This document shows, piece by piece, positions 39,790 through 48,639 of a stretch of 64,000 bases of DNA. The stretch's first letter is position 1; each line of letters opens with the position of its first letter. Position numbers and translations under genes: made by a program. The stretch comes from Mycetocola_A sp015752285 (GTDB lineage: Bacteria > Actinomycetota > Actinomycetes > Actinomycetales > Microbacteriaceae), in NCBI RefSeq assembly GCF_015752285.1, contig NZ_JADOUY010000006.1:117956-181955 (forward strand). The letters run 5' to 3'. The notes below the pieces were generated by a model. That model made no database searches. It was not told the origin of the DNA and was given only the letters and a program-made list of their open reading frames with translations.

Positions 39790-40617
39790 ATGCAGTCGAA
39801 CGAGCACGATGAACCGTCGGCCCCTGAGCGAAGCCGCCCTCGGTACGAGACGACAAGCAATCCGATCGTCGCCGCCCAGGGCGAGCCTCTCGTCGTCGTG
39901 GAGAATGTAGAAAAGTTCTTCGGCGATTTTCAGGCGCTGAAAGACATCAACCTCACCGTGACCAAGGGCGAGGTCGTCGTTGTCATCGGACCATCCGGGT
40001 CGGGTAAATCAACGCTCTGCCGCACGATCAACCGGCTGGAAACCATCAGCAAGGGTGAGATCCGGATCGATGGCAAGAAGCTTCCTGAAGAGGGAAAGCA
40101 ACTGGCCGAGCTTCGGGCCGACGTCGGAATGGTCTTCCAGTCGTTCAATCTGTTCGCTCACAAAACGATCCTTCAGAACGTCACACTCGGACCCATCAAG
40201 GTTCGCGGGCAGAGCAAGGCCGATGCCGAGAAGGCAGCGATGGTGCTGCTGGAGCGGGTCGGCGTTGCACAGCAGGCCAACAAGATGCCCGCTCAACTCT
40301 CTGGAGGCCAGCAGCAGCGCGTCGCAATCGCTCGCGCACTTGCGATGAAGCCCAAGGTCATGCTTTTCGACGAGCCGACCAGCGCACTGGACCCGGAGAT
40401 GATCAACGAGGTTCTCGACGTGATGGTTCAGCTCGCTGCCGAGGGAATGACGATGGTCGTGGTGACTCACGAGATGGGCTTCGCGCGAAAAGCCGCCGAC
40501 CGCGTCGTGTTCATGGCCGACGGCGAGATCGTCGAAGAGGCGACTCCCGAAGAGTTCTTCAAGACGCCCAAGAGCGACCGTGCGAAAGACTTCCTGTCGA
40601 AGTTGCTCTCGCACTAA
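39790..40617 (+). CDS. gluA: Glutamate/polar amino-acid ABC transporter, ATP-binding protein
   Basis: A 275-residue PAAT-family ATPase. Walker A GPSGSGKST is at residues 67-75, the Q-loop in VFQSFNLFAHKT, signature LSGGQQQR near 168, Walker B VMLFDEPTSALD and switch His in VVTHEMGF. A ~33-residue N-terminal extension precedes the usual domain start. ATG lies 7 nt after TACGTT. First gene of gluABCD; the order ATPase, binding protein, two permeases matches the corynebacterial glutamate system, hence the name. Confidence 0.92.
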   Translation: MQSNEHDEPSAPERSRPRYETTSNPIVAAQGEPLVVVENVEKFFGDFQALKDINLTVTKGEVVVVIGPSGSGKSTLCRTINRLETISKGEIRIDGKKLPEEGKQLAELRADVGMVFQSFNLFAHKTILQNVTLGPIKVRGQSKADAEKAAMVLLERVGVAQQANKMPAQLSGGQQQRVAIARALAMKPKVMLFDEPTSALDPEMINEVLDVMVQLAAEGMTMVVVTHEMGFARKAADRVVFMADGEIVEEATPEEFFKTPKSDRAKDFLSKLLSH

Positions 40618-40674
40618 AGACTGCACCAGCAGATCGAGGTCCGGTCCGCCGGCCTCACGGAGAAAGGAAATCAC

Positions 40675-41574
40675 ATGAAGAAGAGATTGACGCTTCTCGC
40701 CGCCACAGCAGCCGCGGCGCTCGTTCTGACCGGGTGTGCCGGGGGCACGGAAGAACCAGGATCACCCGCTCCGGAAGAGGGCGAATCGAGCGGCGAGCTC
40801 TTCGAGGTAGCGACGGATGTCGACCTCGAAGGCAGCCCGACGTTTGATGCCATGACGGAACGCGGTTCGGTCAAGATCGGCGTGAAGGAAGACCAGCCAG
40901 GGCTGGGCTACCTCGACGCCGCAACCGGTGAGCGCACCGGATTCGACATCGACATCGCACGGTGGATTGCTGCATCGCTCGGCTTCGCCGAAGACGACAT
41001 CGAGTTCGTAGCCATTCCGAGCGCTAACCGCGAGGCATCGATCGTAAATGGTGACATCGACTACTACGTCGGCACCTACTCGATCACTGACGAACGCAAA
41101 GATCAGATCGACTTCGCCGGACCGTACTTCATCACGGGCCAGGGAATCCTCGTCGCTGCCGACAACGAAGACATCACGAGCGAAGACGACCTCGCTGGCA
41201 CGACGGTCTGTTCCGCGACCGGCTCGACGCCGATCCAGAACATCAAGGACAACTTCCCCGACACCGACACCGAGGAATTCGACACGTACTCACAGTGCGT
41301 CGAAGCCCTCAACGACGGCTCGGTGGATGCTGTCACCACAGACGCAGCCATTCTCATCGGCTACGCCGCACAGGACCCGGACAACCTGAAGGTTGTCGGC
41401 GAGCCCTTCACCGAAGAGCGTTACGGTGTTGGCCTGCCCCTCGGCGATGACGCGCTCCGCGCGTTCATCAACGACATGTTCACCGAAGGTGGAGACACCT
41501 GGCAGGGCATCTACGACGCCACGCTGGGCCTGTCAGGTACCGAGGTCGAACAGCCCGAGGTCGACGCCTACTAA
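40675..41574 (+). CDS. gluB: Glutamate ABC transporter substrate-binding lipoprotein
   Basis: A 299-residue extracellular lipoprotein: signal peptide with lipobox LTGC, lipidated Cys21, then a Gly/Glu/Pro/Ser linker and a type-II periplasmic-binding fold (GSVKIGVKEDQPGLGYLD, FDIDIARWIAASLGF, YYVGTYSITDERKDQIDFAGPYF). The last motif is typical of the glutamate/glutamine family. GAAAGGA ribosome site. A strong hairpin after the stop likely sets a higher level for gluB than for the permeases. Confidence 0.93.
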   Translation: MKKRLTLLAATAAAALVLTGCAGGTEEPGSPAPEEGESSGELFEVATDVDLEGSPTFDAMTERGSVKIGVKEDQPGLGYLDAATGERTGFDIDIARWIAASLGFAEDDIEFVAIPSANREASIVNGDIDYYVGTYSITDERKDQIDFAGPYFITGQGILVAADNEDITSEDDLAGTTVCSATGSTPIQNIKDNFPDTDTEEFDTYSQCVEALNDGSVDAVTTDAAILIGYAAQDPDNLKVVGEPFTEERYGVGLPLGDDALRAFINDMFTEGGDTWQGIYDATLGLSGTEVEQPEVDAY

Positions 41575-41582
41575 ACCCGCAA

Positions 41583-41614
41583 CCTGAGGGCGGGGAGGAC
41601 TCCCCGCCCTCAGG
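41583..41614 (+). terminator. 14-bp perfect stem-loop between gluB and gluC
   Basis: CCTGAGGGCGGGGA at 41583-41596 and its exact complement at 41601-41614, loop GGAC, no T-run after it. Lying inside the operon just after the binding-protein gene, it is best read as a partial terminator or a 3' mRNA stabiliser. Confidence 0.75.
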
Positions 41615-41660
41615 CCTGCACTCCGAATCACACTAGACACAGGGAAGAAGGTGAACTCAG

Positions 41661-42308
41661 GTGGATACCCTGATCAACAACATCGACCTCTTCATCTCGG
41701 GATTTCGCAACACGCTGATCCTGTTCTTCTTCTCCTCGATCTTCGCCCTGTTGATCGGCACGGTGGTGGGCGCGATGCGTGTCGCCCCCGTGCCGATCAT
41801 GCGGGGCGTCGGTACCGTGTACGTCAACCTCATCCGCAATACCCCGCTGACGCTGCTGATGTTCTTCTTCGCGTTCGGCTACCCCAAGCTTGACCTTCCC
41901 AACCCGGGATACACGAACCTGGCGATCATCGCCCTGAGTATTTACACGGCAACTTACGTCGCCGAGGTGCTGCGTTCCGGCTTCAACACCGTTCCGGTGG
42001 GCCAGGCAGAGGCTGCCCGCGCCATCGGTCTTCCATTCGGACCGACCATGTCGCTTGTGATCATGCCCCAGGCGTTCCGTGCAGTCATTCCGCCGATGAT
42101 GAGCGTGTTCATCGCCCTCCTGAAGAACACCACCGTCGCTGCCGGGTTCTCTGTGGCTGAGGCGGGGACCATCCGGGCGAACCTGTCCGAACGGGGAGAA
42201 CCCGCCATCGTGGTGCTGCTCTGGGTCGCTCTGATCTTTGTTCTTCTCGTCGGGCTCCTGTCCTGGCTCCAGCGCTACCTCGAACGTCGATGGAGGGTCC
42301 TCCGATGA
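41661..42308 (+). CDS. gluC: Glutamate ABC transporter permease GluC
   Basis: A 215-residue inner-membrane permease with five hydrophobic helices and the EAA loop (GQAEAARAIGLPFGPTMSLVIMPQAFRAVIPP) that docks on GluA. Starts at GTG 41661 behind AAGAAGG; its stop overlaps gluD by ATGA. Confidence 0.93.
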   Translation: MDTLINNIDLFISGFRNTLILFFFSSIFALLIGTVVGAMRVAPVPIMRGVGTVYVNLIRNTPLTLLMFFFAFGYPKLDLPNPGYTNLAIIALSIYTATYVAEVLRSGFNTVPVGQAEAARAIGLPFGPTMSLVIMPQAFRAVIPPMMSVFIALLKNTTVAAGFSVAEAGTIRANLSERGEPAIVVLLWVALIFVLLVGLLSWLQRYLERRWRVLR

Positions 42309-43210
42309 GCAGCGTTCTGTATGACGCCCCCGGCCCGCGGGCCATCCGCCGACACCGGATTCTCGGAGTCCTCACCATCCTGGTCATTGCGATCGGGCTC
42401 GGGTTCGTGGTCTACCAGCTCGCGCAGACCGGTCAGTTCTCCGCTGCGAAGTGGCGACTCTTCACGTTCCCGCTGGTGCAGCAGAAGGTGCTCGAAGCGC
42501 TGATAGCGACGCTGACGGCATTCGGTCTCGCCGCTGTGCTGAGCCTGGTGCTCGGCTTCGTTCTTGCCGTCGGCCGACTTTCGGAGCACGCCTGGATCCG
42601 AATCCCGGCAACCTGGTTCATCGAGCTGTTCCGTGCCATCCCGGTTCTGATTCTGATGATGATCATGTACTACGGGCTCCCGCCGCTGGGAGTGACGTTC
42701 GTCACGCCGCTCGTCGCCGTCGTCACCGGCCTCACGCTGTACAACGGTTCCGTCCTGGCCGAGATCTTCCGCGCCGGTGTCGAGTCATTGCCGAGTGGCC
42801 AGAAAGAGGCGGGCTACGCGCTCGGTCTGCGCAAGAGCGGTGTGATGTCGCTGATCCTCTTCCCTCAGGCGATCCGGGCAATGATGCCTGTGATCATCTC
42901 GCAGCTGGTCGTGGTTCTCAAGGACACGGCACTCGGTTTCATCGTCACCTTCCAGGAACTCCTGTACCTCGCGAAGTTCTATGGAGCTCAGGTCACGTAC
43001 GGCTCGCCCATCATCCCCGCCACAATTCTCTTCGGCACGATCTACATCCTGCTGTGTCTCATCCTGGCCGCCGTCGCGAAATGGGTCGAGATCCGGACCC
43101 GTCGCAGCCCGCGGATTGCTAAGCCCACAGGTGGCGACGATGAGAACCTCGAATCGGGGAAGGCACCGTTCATCGGCCAGCAGATGGGCGGAGCGGCACC
43201 GATTCAGTAG
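42305..43210 (+). CDS. gluD: Glutamate ABC transporter permease GluD
   Basis: A 301-residue second permease: N-terminal cytoplasmic stretch, helix LGVLTILVIAIGLGFVVYQL, and the EAA loop GQKEAGYALGLRKSGVMSLILFPQAIRAMMP. The ~35 C-terminal residues are hydrophilic (RTRRSPRIAKPTGGDDENL). ATG 42305 in the ATGA overlap is preferred over the ATG five codons earlier. Ends the operon. Confidence 0.92.
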   Translation: MSSVLYDAPGPRAIRRHRILGVLTILVIAIGLGFVVYQLAQTGQFSAAKWRLFTFPLVQQKVLEALIATLTAFGLAAVLSLVLGFVLAVGRLSEHAWIRIPATWFIELFRAIPVLILMMIMYYGLPPLGVTFVTPLVAVVTGLTLYNGSVLAEIFRAGVESLPSGQKEAGYALGLRKSGVMSLILFPQAIRAMMPVIISQLVVVLKDTALGFIVTFQELLYLAKFYGAQVTYGSPIIPATILFGTIYILLCLILAAVAKWVEIRTRRSPRIAKPTGGDDENLESGKAPFIGQQMGGAAPIQ

Positions 43211-43252
43211 CGCTGCAGAAGGGCACCGCGCCACTCGGTAGACTTGGGGACC

Positions 43253-44293
43253 GTGTCTGACTCTCCCCACATTTCCGAAGCCACCGTGAACGCTGCGGTG
43301 GAGGCGGCGCTCGAGGCCATCGTCTCTGCAGCCGACTCCTCCGCCCTCAAACAGGTCCGCACCGAGCACACCGGGGAGTCGTCGCCCCTGGCAAAGCTCA
43401 ACGGCACGCTCCGCGCTGTCGCGCCCGACCAGAAGGCCGCACTCGGCAAACTCGTCGGCCAGGCGCGCGGCCGTGTGAACGCCGCCTTCGCTGCTCGGGA
43501 GCAGGAGATCCTCGACGCCGAGAACGCTGCACAACTCGAGGCAGAAGCCGTCGACGTCACCGCACTGCCCAGCCGTTACCGGGCCGGCGCACGGCATCCG
43601 CTCACTCTTCTGCAAGACCGGGTGTGCGATGTCTTCACCGGCATGGGTTGGGAGATCGCCGAGGGGCCGGAGGTTGAGAGCGAATGGTTCAACTTCGACG
43701 CACTCAACTTCGACGCAGACCACCCCGCTCGGGCGATGCAGGACACCTTCTTTGTCGACCCGCCCGAGTCGCACCTCGTGCTGCGTACGCACACGTCGCC
43801 GGTGCAGGTCCGCTCGATGCTGGACCGCGAGTTGCCGGTATATGTTCTGGCTCCCGGTCGGGTCTACCGAACCGACGAATTCGACGCGACGCACCTGCCC
43901 GTGTTCATGCAGTTCGAGGGCCTCGCCGTCGATAAGGGCCTGACCATGGCGCACCTCAAGGGCACGCTCGACCACTTCGTGAAGTCGATCTTCGGCGATG
44001 AGGCGAAGATCCGCCTGCGTCCGAGCTACTTCCCGTTCACCGAGCCGAGCGCCGAACTCGACTTCTGGCACCCGACGTTCAAACACGGTCCACGGTGGAT
44101 CGAATGGGGCGGCTGCGGCATGGTCAACCCCAATGTGCTCCGCGCAGCGGGAATCGACCCCGAGGTCTACTCCGGATTCGCGTTCGGCATGGGCATCGAG
44201 CGCGGCCTGATGCTCCGCAACGACGTGCAGGACATGCGAGAAATGGTCGAGGGCGACGTCCGCTTCTCGCAGCAGTTTGGAATGGTGGTTTAA
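43253..44293 (+). CDS. pheS: Phenylalanyl-tRNA synthetase alpha subunit
   Basis: A 346-residue class II catalytic subunit. N-terminal coiled-coil arm, motif 1 around HPLTLLQDRVCDVFTGMGW, motif 2 with HTSPVQVRSM and RVYRTDEFDATHLPVFMQFEG, motif 3 GFAFGMGIERGLML. GTG at 43253 is 8 nt after TAGACT (43239-43244); a TTG three codons earlier would overlap the promoter. pheT begins at the next base after its stop. Confidence 0.96.
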   Translation: MSDSPHISEATVNAAVEAALEAIVSAADSSALKQVRTEHTGESSPLAKLNGTLRAVAPDQKAALGKLVGQARGRVNAAFAAREQEILDAENAAQLEAEAVDVTALPSRYRAGARHPLTLLQDRVCDVFTGMGWEIAEGPEVESEWFNFDALNFDADHPARAMQDTFFVDPPESHLVLRTHTSPVQVRSMLDRELPVYVLAPGRVYRTDEFDATHLPVFMQFEGLAVDKGLTMAHLKGTLDHFVKSIFGDEAKIRLRPSYFPFTEPSAELDFWHPTFKHGPRWIEWGGCGMVNPNVLRAAGIDPEVYSGFAFGMGIERGLMLRNDVQDMREMVEGDVRFSQQFGMVV

Positions 44294-46819
44294 ATGCGGG
44301 TCCCGCTCAGCTGGCTGGCCGAATACGTCGACCTTGCGCCTGGAACGACGACCGAGAACGTTCATGCAGCGCTCGTCTCCGTGGGTCTGGAAGAAGAAGA
44401 CGTACACACCTTCGACGTCACCGGTCCTGTCGTCGTCGGTGAGGTCCTCGAATTTGTCGAGGAACCGCAGAAGAACGGCAAGACGATCCGCTGGTGCCAG
44501 GTCCGCGTCGCTCCCGACGGCGAGACCGCTGCCGACGGCGGACCCTCCGTTCACGGCATCGTCTGTGGAGCAGACAACTTCTACGTCGGTGACAAGGTCG
44601 TCGTGACGCTGCCGGGCGCTGTACTGCCCGGCCCGTTCCCGATCGCCGCCCGCAAGACGTACGGCCACGTTTCCGACGGCATGATCGCCTCCACCCGCGA
44701 ACTCGGACTCGGTGATGAGCACGACGGCATCCTGCGCCTGTCGACGCTCGGCGTCGACGCCGAAGTGGGAACGGATGCCATCGCGCTGCTCGGTCTCGAC
44801 GACGCCGCCGTCGAGATCAACGTCACCCCCGATCGGGGCTACGCGTTCTCCATCCGCGGAGTGGCACGCGAGTACTCCCACGCCACCGGTGCCGCGTTCC
44901 GTGACCCGGCAACCCGACCCGAGCTCGACACTCCGATCGGTGACGGCTTCCCCGTCGCCTTCGACGACCGCGACCCGATCCGGGGCCAGCAGGGCGTCCG
45001 GCTGTTCTCGACCCGCATCGTGCGCGGGGTCGACGCCTCCCGTCCGACCCCACCGTGGATGGTGTCGCGGCTGAAGCTCGCCGGCATCCGCTCGATTTCG
45101 CTGCTCGTCGACATCACCAACTACGTGATGCTCGAACTCGGACAGCCGATGCACGGCTATGACCTCGACAAACTCACCGGTGGGATCGTCGTTCGCCGTG
45201 CGGTACCGACCGAGACCATCGAGACCCTCGACGGCCAGACGCGCACCCTCGATCGTGAGGACCTGCTCATCACCGACGGCTCAGGCGCCATCGGCATCGG
45301 CGGCGTCATGGGCGGTGCTCTCACCGAGATGAGCGAGACAACGACGAACGTGCTGATCGAGGCAGCCAACTTCGACCCGGTGTCGATCGCGCGCACCGCC
45401 CGCAGACACAAACTGCCGAGCGAGGCGTCTCGTCGGTTCGAGCGCGGTGTCGACCCGGTGATTGCCACAGCGGCGACCGCCCGCGTCGCCGAGCTGCTGG
45501 TCTCACTGGCCGGTGGCACAGCGGATGCCGTCGCCGGACTGGTCGGAGACCCGGCGACGCCGGAACCGATCGAGCTTCCGACGGGATATGTGTCCACCCT
45601 CATCGGCGTGGATTACACCGACGACGAGATCCGGAACTCACTGCAGGAGATCGGTGCATCGACGGCCGACGCCGACGGCGGGCTGCTGGTCACCCCTCCG
45701 ACCTGGCGTCCCGACATCACCGACAAGTCCGATCTCGCCGAAGAAGTAGCGCGCATCGTCGGCTACGATCGCATCCCGTCCGTGCTGCCTGTTGCACCTG
45801 CCGGACGCGGGCTCACCCGCGAACAGCGGATCCGCCGCACGGTTGCTGACTCACTCGCCGCCGCCGGGTCGACCGAGATCGTGGCGTTCCCGTTCCTGCC
45901 CGCAGCAGCCAACGACCTGTACGGGTCGCCGGTCGATGGCCCTGTTGCCGCTGTGAAGGTCGCGAACGCGCTGGATGCCAGTGCCCCGTTCCTCCGCACC
46001 ACACTGCTGCCCGGCCTCATCGAGGCCGCAAGGCGCAACCTGTCACGTGGCCTCGTCGACCTGTCGCTGTTCGAGATCGGTCTCGTCTTCACGCCGGAGG
46101 CCGGTGTGGCCTACGGGTCCGCAGAGCTGCCTTCGGGTGTCGAGCGCCCGAGCGCCGAACAGCTCGCCGTGCTCAACGCGGGCATTCCGCCACAGCCGCG
46201 GCACGCCGCAGTCCTGTTCCTCGGCAACACCATTGCCAAGCAGCCCGGCCAGCCGGTCGTGGCTTCGGGGATCGCCGATGCGCTTGACGCCGTGAAGCGG
46301 ATCGCCTGGGCGACCGGTGCCGAGATCGACGTCGTGCAGGGCAGTCACAAGGCGCTGCACCCCGGCCGCACAGCCGAGCTGCGAATCGGAGGAACCGTCA
46401 TCGGCTACGCCGGCGAGTTGTTGCCGACCGTTGCCGCCGAGGCCGATCTGCCCCGCGTTGTCGCCGTCGCCGAACTCGACCTCGACGCGCTCATCGCTGC
46501 GACGGCGGCCGAGCTGCAGGCGCGTCCCATCCGTGCGCTGCCTGCGGCCACCCAGGACCTGTCGATCGTTGTGCCCCGCACGACGCCGGCGGCGGCCGTG
46601 CTCACTGCCGTGCGCGAAGGAGCAGGAGACTTGCTCGAAGACATCCGTCTGGTGGATGACTACCGGGGGCAGGGGATCGACGCTGAGGCGAAAAGCCTCA
46701 CGTTTGCGTTGCGGTTCCGTGCCGACGACCGGACACTGACCGCGGCCGAAGCGTCAGACGCGAAGCTCGCCGGGTACGCGCTTGCTGCCGAACGGTTCGG
46801 GGCGGTCATCCGCGACTGA
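44294..46819 (+). CDS. pheT: Phenylalanyl-tRNA synthetase beta subunit
   Basis: An 841-residue structural and editing subunit. N-terminal tRNA-binding OB domain (GPVVVGEVLEFVEEPQ ... VHGIVCGADNF), B3/B4 editing region (TDGSGAIGIGGVMGG), B5 with metal-binding ends, and the C-terminal FDX-ACB domain (FPAATQDLS-like LPAATQDLSIVVP to LTFALRFRADDRTLT). Length is normal. Directly downstream lies repeat copy C. Confidence 0.97.
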   Translation: MRVPLSWLAEYVDLAPGTTTENVHAALVSVGLEEEDVHTFDVTGPVVVGEVLEFVEEPQKNGKTIRWCQVRVAPDGETAADGGPSVHGIVCGADNFYVGDKVVVTLPGAVLPGPFPIAARKTYGHVSDGMIASTRELGLGDEHDGILRLSTLGVDAEVGTDAIALLGLDDAAVEINVTPDRGYAFSIRGVAREYSHATGAAFRDPATRPELDTPIGDGFPVAFDDRDPIRGQQGVRLFSTRIVRGVDASRPTPPWMVSRLKLAGIRSISLLVDITNYVMLELGQPMHGYDLDKLTGGIVVRRAVPTETIETLDGQTRTLDREDLLITDGSGAIGIGGVMGGALTEMSETTTNVLIEAANFDPVSIARTARRHKLPSEASRRFERGVDPVIATAATARVAELLVSLAGGTADAVAGLVGDPATPEPIELPTGYVSTLIGVDYTDDEIRNSLQEIGASTADADGGLLVTPPTWRPDITDKSDLAEEVARIVGYDRIPSVLPVAPAGRGLTREQRIRRTVADSLAAAGSTEIVAFPFLPAAANDLYGSPVDGPVAAVKVANALDASAPFLRTTLLPGLIEAARRNLSRGLVDLSLFEIGLVFTPEAGVAYGSAELPSGVERPSAEQLAVLNAGIPPQPRHAAVLFLGNTIAKQPGQPVVASGIADALDAVKRIAWATGAEIDVVQGSHKALHPGRTAELRIGGTVIGYAGELLPTVAAEADLPRVVAVAELDLDALIAATAAELQARPIRALPAATQDLSIVVPRTTPAAAVLTAVREGAGDLLEDIRLVDDYRGQGIDAEAKSLTFALRFRADDRTLTAAEASDAKLAGYALAAERFGAVIRD

Positions 46820-46887
46820 CCCCCAGCGAGCCGCCCGACGGCATCCGCCCGCCCGGTCGAGCAAGCGCTGCCCGAGCAACCCGTGCT

Positions 46888-47024
46888 GCAAATTCAGGAG
46901 ACTGCTGCAAATTCAGGAGACTGCTCCAAATTCAGGAGACTGCTCCAAATTCAGGAGTTCGTGTGCGACGCGCCGTACGGGAGCGCTCTCACCACGGCGT
47001 GTCGGCAGAATCTCCTGAATTTGA
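46888..47024 (+). repeat. Modular palindromic repeat, copy C, with tandem boxes
   Basis: Four AAATTCAGGAG boxes at 46891, 46910, 46929 and 46948, with an exact 19-bp period. Then the stem CGACGCGCCGT (46967-46977) with ACGGCGTGTCG (46995-47005), one G-T wobble, loop ACGGGAGCGCTCTCACC, and the closing box TCTCCTGAATTTG at 47012-47024. It occupies the gap between convergent pheT and the SDR gene. Copies A and B carry one or no extra box. Confidence 0.92.
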
Positions 47025-47052
47025 AGCGGCAGCAACTCCCGGGCGCGGAGGG

Positions 47053-48567
47053 CTACCAGGCGCCGGGCTGATAGTCCTTGAGGAAGCAGCCGTAGAGGTC
47101 CTCGCCGGCCTCGCCTCGCACAATCGGGTCGTAGACCCGAGCAGCGCCGTCGACGAGGTCGAGCGGGGCGTGGAAGCCCTCCTCGGCCAGCCGCACCTTC
47201 GTCGGGTGCGGGCGCTCGTCGGTGATCCAGCCGGTGTCGACAGCGGTCATGAGGATGCCGTCCTTCTCGAGCATCTCACCGGCACTCGTGCGTGTCAGCA
47301 TGTTGAGCGCGGCCTTGGCCATGTTCGTGTGCGGATGCCCCGGCCCCTTGTATCGACGCGAGAACTGCCCCTCCATGGCTGAGACGTTCACCACGTACTT
47401 GCGGTGCGCTGACGACGCAGCCATGGACGGGCGCAGACGACTGATCAGCAGGAACGGCGCCGTCGTGTTGCAGAGCTGCACTTCGAGCATCTCGAGCGGG
47501 TCGACGTGCTCGACGTTCTGCACCCAGCTGTTGGTCGTCTGCAGGTCGGGCACGAGTCCGCCGGCGTCGATCGCTGAACCGTCCGCGTGCTTCGCGAGAG
47601 ACGACGAGCCCGGCGCCATTGCCAGGTTCGCCAGGTCTGCCGCTGTCAGAGCGGGCGACCCGGCTTCGGCCACAGTCCCGGCGAGGGAGGCGACCGAGAG
47701 CAGCGGATGCGCCGCCACAGATGCCGCGAGAGCTTCAGGATGCTGGTCGGCGGTGTGCCCGAAGGTCTCCATCTCGGGGAGCGGGCCGTCGGGCAGCGGC
47801 TGCAGTTCGGCATCCGCCAGCAGCGAGTACGAGCCGGGGGAGCGGCGCACCGTCTGGGCGGCGTTGTTGATGAGGATGTCGAGGGGCCCCTGCGCAGCGA
47901 CCGAATCGGCGAGCCCGATCACCTGGGCAGGGTCACGCAGGTCGATACCCACCACACGCAGACGGTGCAGCCAGTCCCCGGAGTCGGGCAGCGACGCGAA
48001 CCGGCGAACGGCATCCCGCGGGAACCGCGTCGTGATGGTCGTGTGCGCGCCGTCGCGCAGCAGTCGCAGGGCGATATACATGCCGATCTTTGCCCGGCCA
48101 CCGGTGAGCAGTGCACGCTTGCCGGTGAGATCCGTGCGGGCGTCACGCTTGCTGTGGCTGAATCGAGCACAATCCGGGCAGAGCTGGTGGTAGAACGCGT
48201 CGACCTGGGTGTACGGCTGCTTGCAGATGTAGCAGTTGCGTGGCTTGAGCAACTCGCCTGCGGTCGGAGCCTCAGTCGTCGTCGCGAGCGGTATGCCGCG
48301 CGTCTCGTCATCGATCCGATCGGATGCCCCGGTGGCCGTCGCAGCGATGACCGCCTTGTCTGCGTTGGCGATCGTGTCGCGCAGTTCGCGCCTGCGGGTG
48401 CGCTTCACCGCCTTGAACATGGCGGCGGTCGCGCGGCGCACGGTGACGTAGTCCGGGTGTTCCTCGTCGATGGCGTTCATCGCGGCGAGGACACGCAGCG
48501 TGGTCTCGAGGTCGGTGGGGTCGATCCCGTCGCCGGGGGAAGCGGGTTCTGAAGTGGCGGCGGTCAT
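47053..48567 (-). CDS. SDR-fold protein with N-terminal zinc-type Cys4 motif, catalytic Tyr absent
   Basis: A 504-residue protein. Residues 1-105 are a helical basic region, then a putative zinc site C112-x2-C115-x14-C130-x2-C133 (NCYICKQPYT ... LCPDCARF). A Rossmann fold follows with TGGRAKIG at 155-162, VVGIDLRDP and ILINNAAQTVRRS. An insertion of ~100 residues separates this from VNVSAMEGQF. Where SDRs have YxxxK, this reads TNMAK, so the Tyr is Thr. The C-terminus (TGWITDERPHP) is otherwise SDR-like. ATG at 48567 lies 7 nt after TAGAAT; the frame further upstream runs through pnuC. Function unknown; the pattern suggests a conserved, non-classical SDR subgroup. Confidence 0.85.
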   Translation of the reverse strand: MTAATSEPASPGDGIDPTDLETTLRVLAAMNAIDEEHPDYVTVRRATAAMFKAVKRTRRRELRDTIANADKAVIAATATGASDRIDDETRGIPLATTTEAPTAGELLKPRNCYICKQPYTQVDAFYHQLCPDCARFSHSKRDARTDLTGKRALLTGGRAKIGMYIALRLLRDGAHTTITTRFPRDAVRRFASLPDSGDWLHRLRVVGIDLRDPAQVIGLADSVAAQGPLDILINNAAQTVRRSPGSYSLLADAELQPLPDGPLPEMETFGHTADQHPEALAASVAAHPLLSVASLAGTVAEAGSPALTAADLANLAMAPGSSSLAKHADGSAIDAGGLVPDLQTTNSWVQNVEHVDPLEMLEVQLCNTTAPFLLISRLRPSMAASSAHRKYVVNVSAMEGQFSRRYKGPGHPHTNMAKAALNMLTRTSAGEMLEKDGILMTAVDTGWITDERPHPTKVRLAEEGFHAPLDLVDGAARVYDPIVRGEAGEDLYGCFLKDYQPGAW

Positions 48568-48639
48568 TTGGGCGATTCTACCGGAGCATCCATGCGAAGT
48601 CGCCGCGCACCGGAGAGGGCGGAGTGGAAGGATGTTCCC

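Noticed and set aside
46888..46966. CRISPR or iteron plasmid origin
   Set aside because: The 19-bp units have no unique spacers, and no replication initiator gene is adjacent; it fits better as part of repeat copy C.
48568..48639. NAD-responsive riboswitch before pnuC
   Set aside because: Only 72 bp, with no recognisable conserved core or pairing; it mainly holds the divergent SDR promoter.
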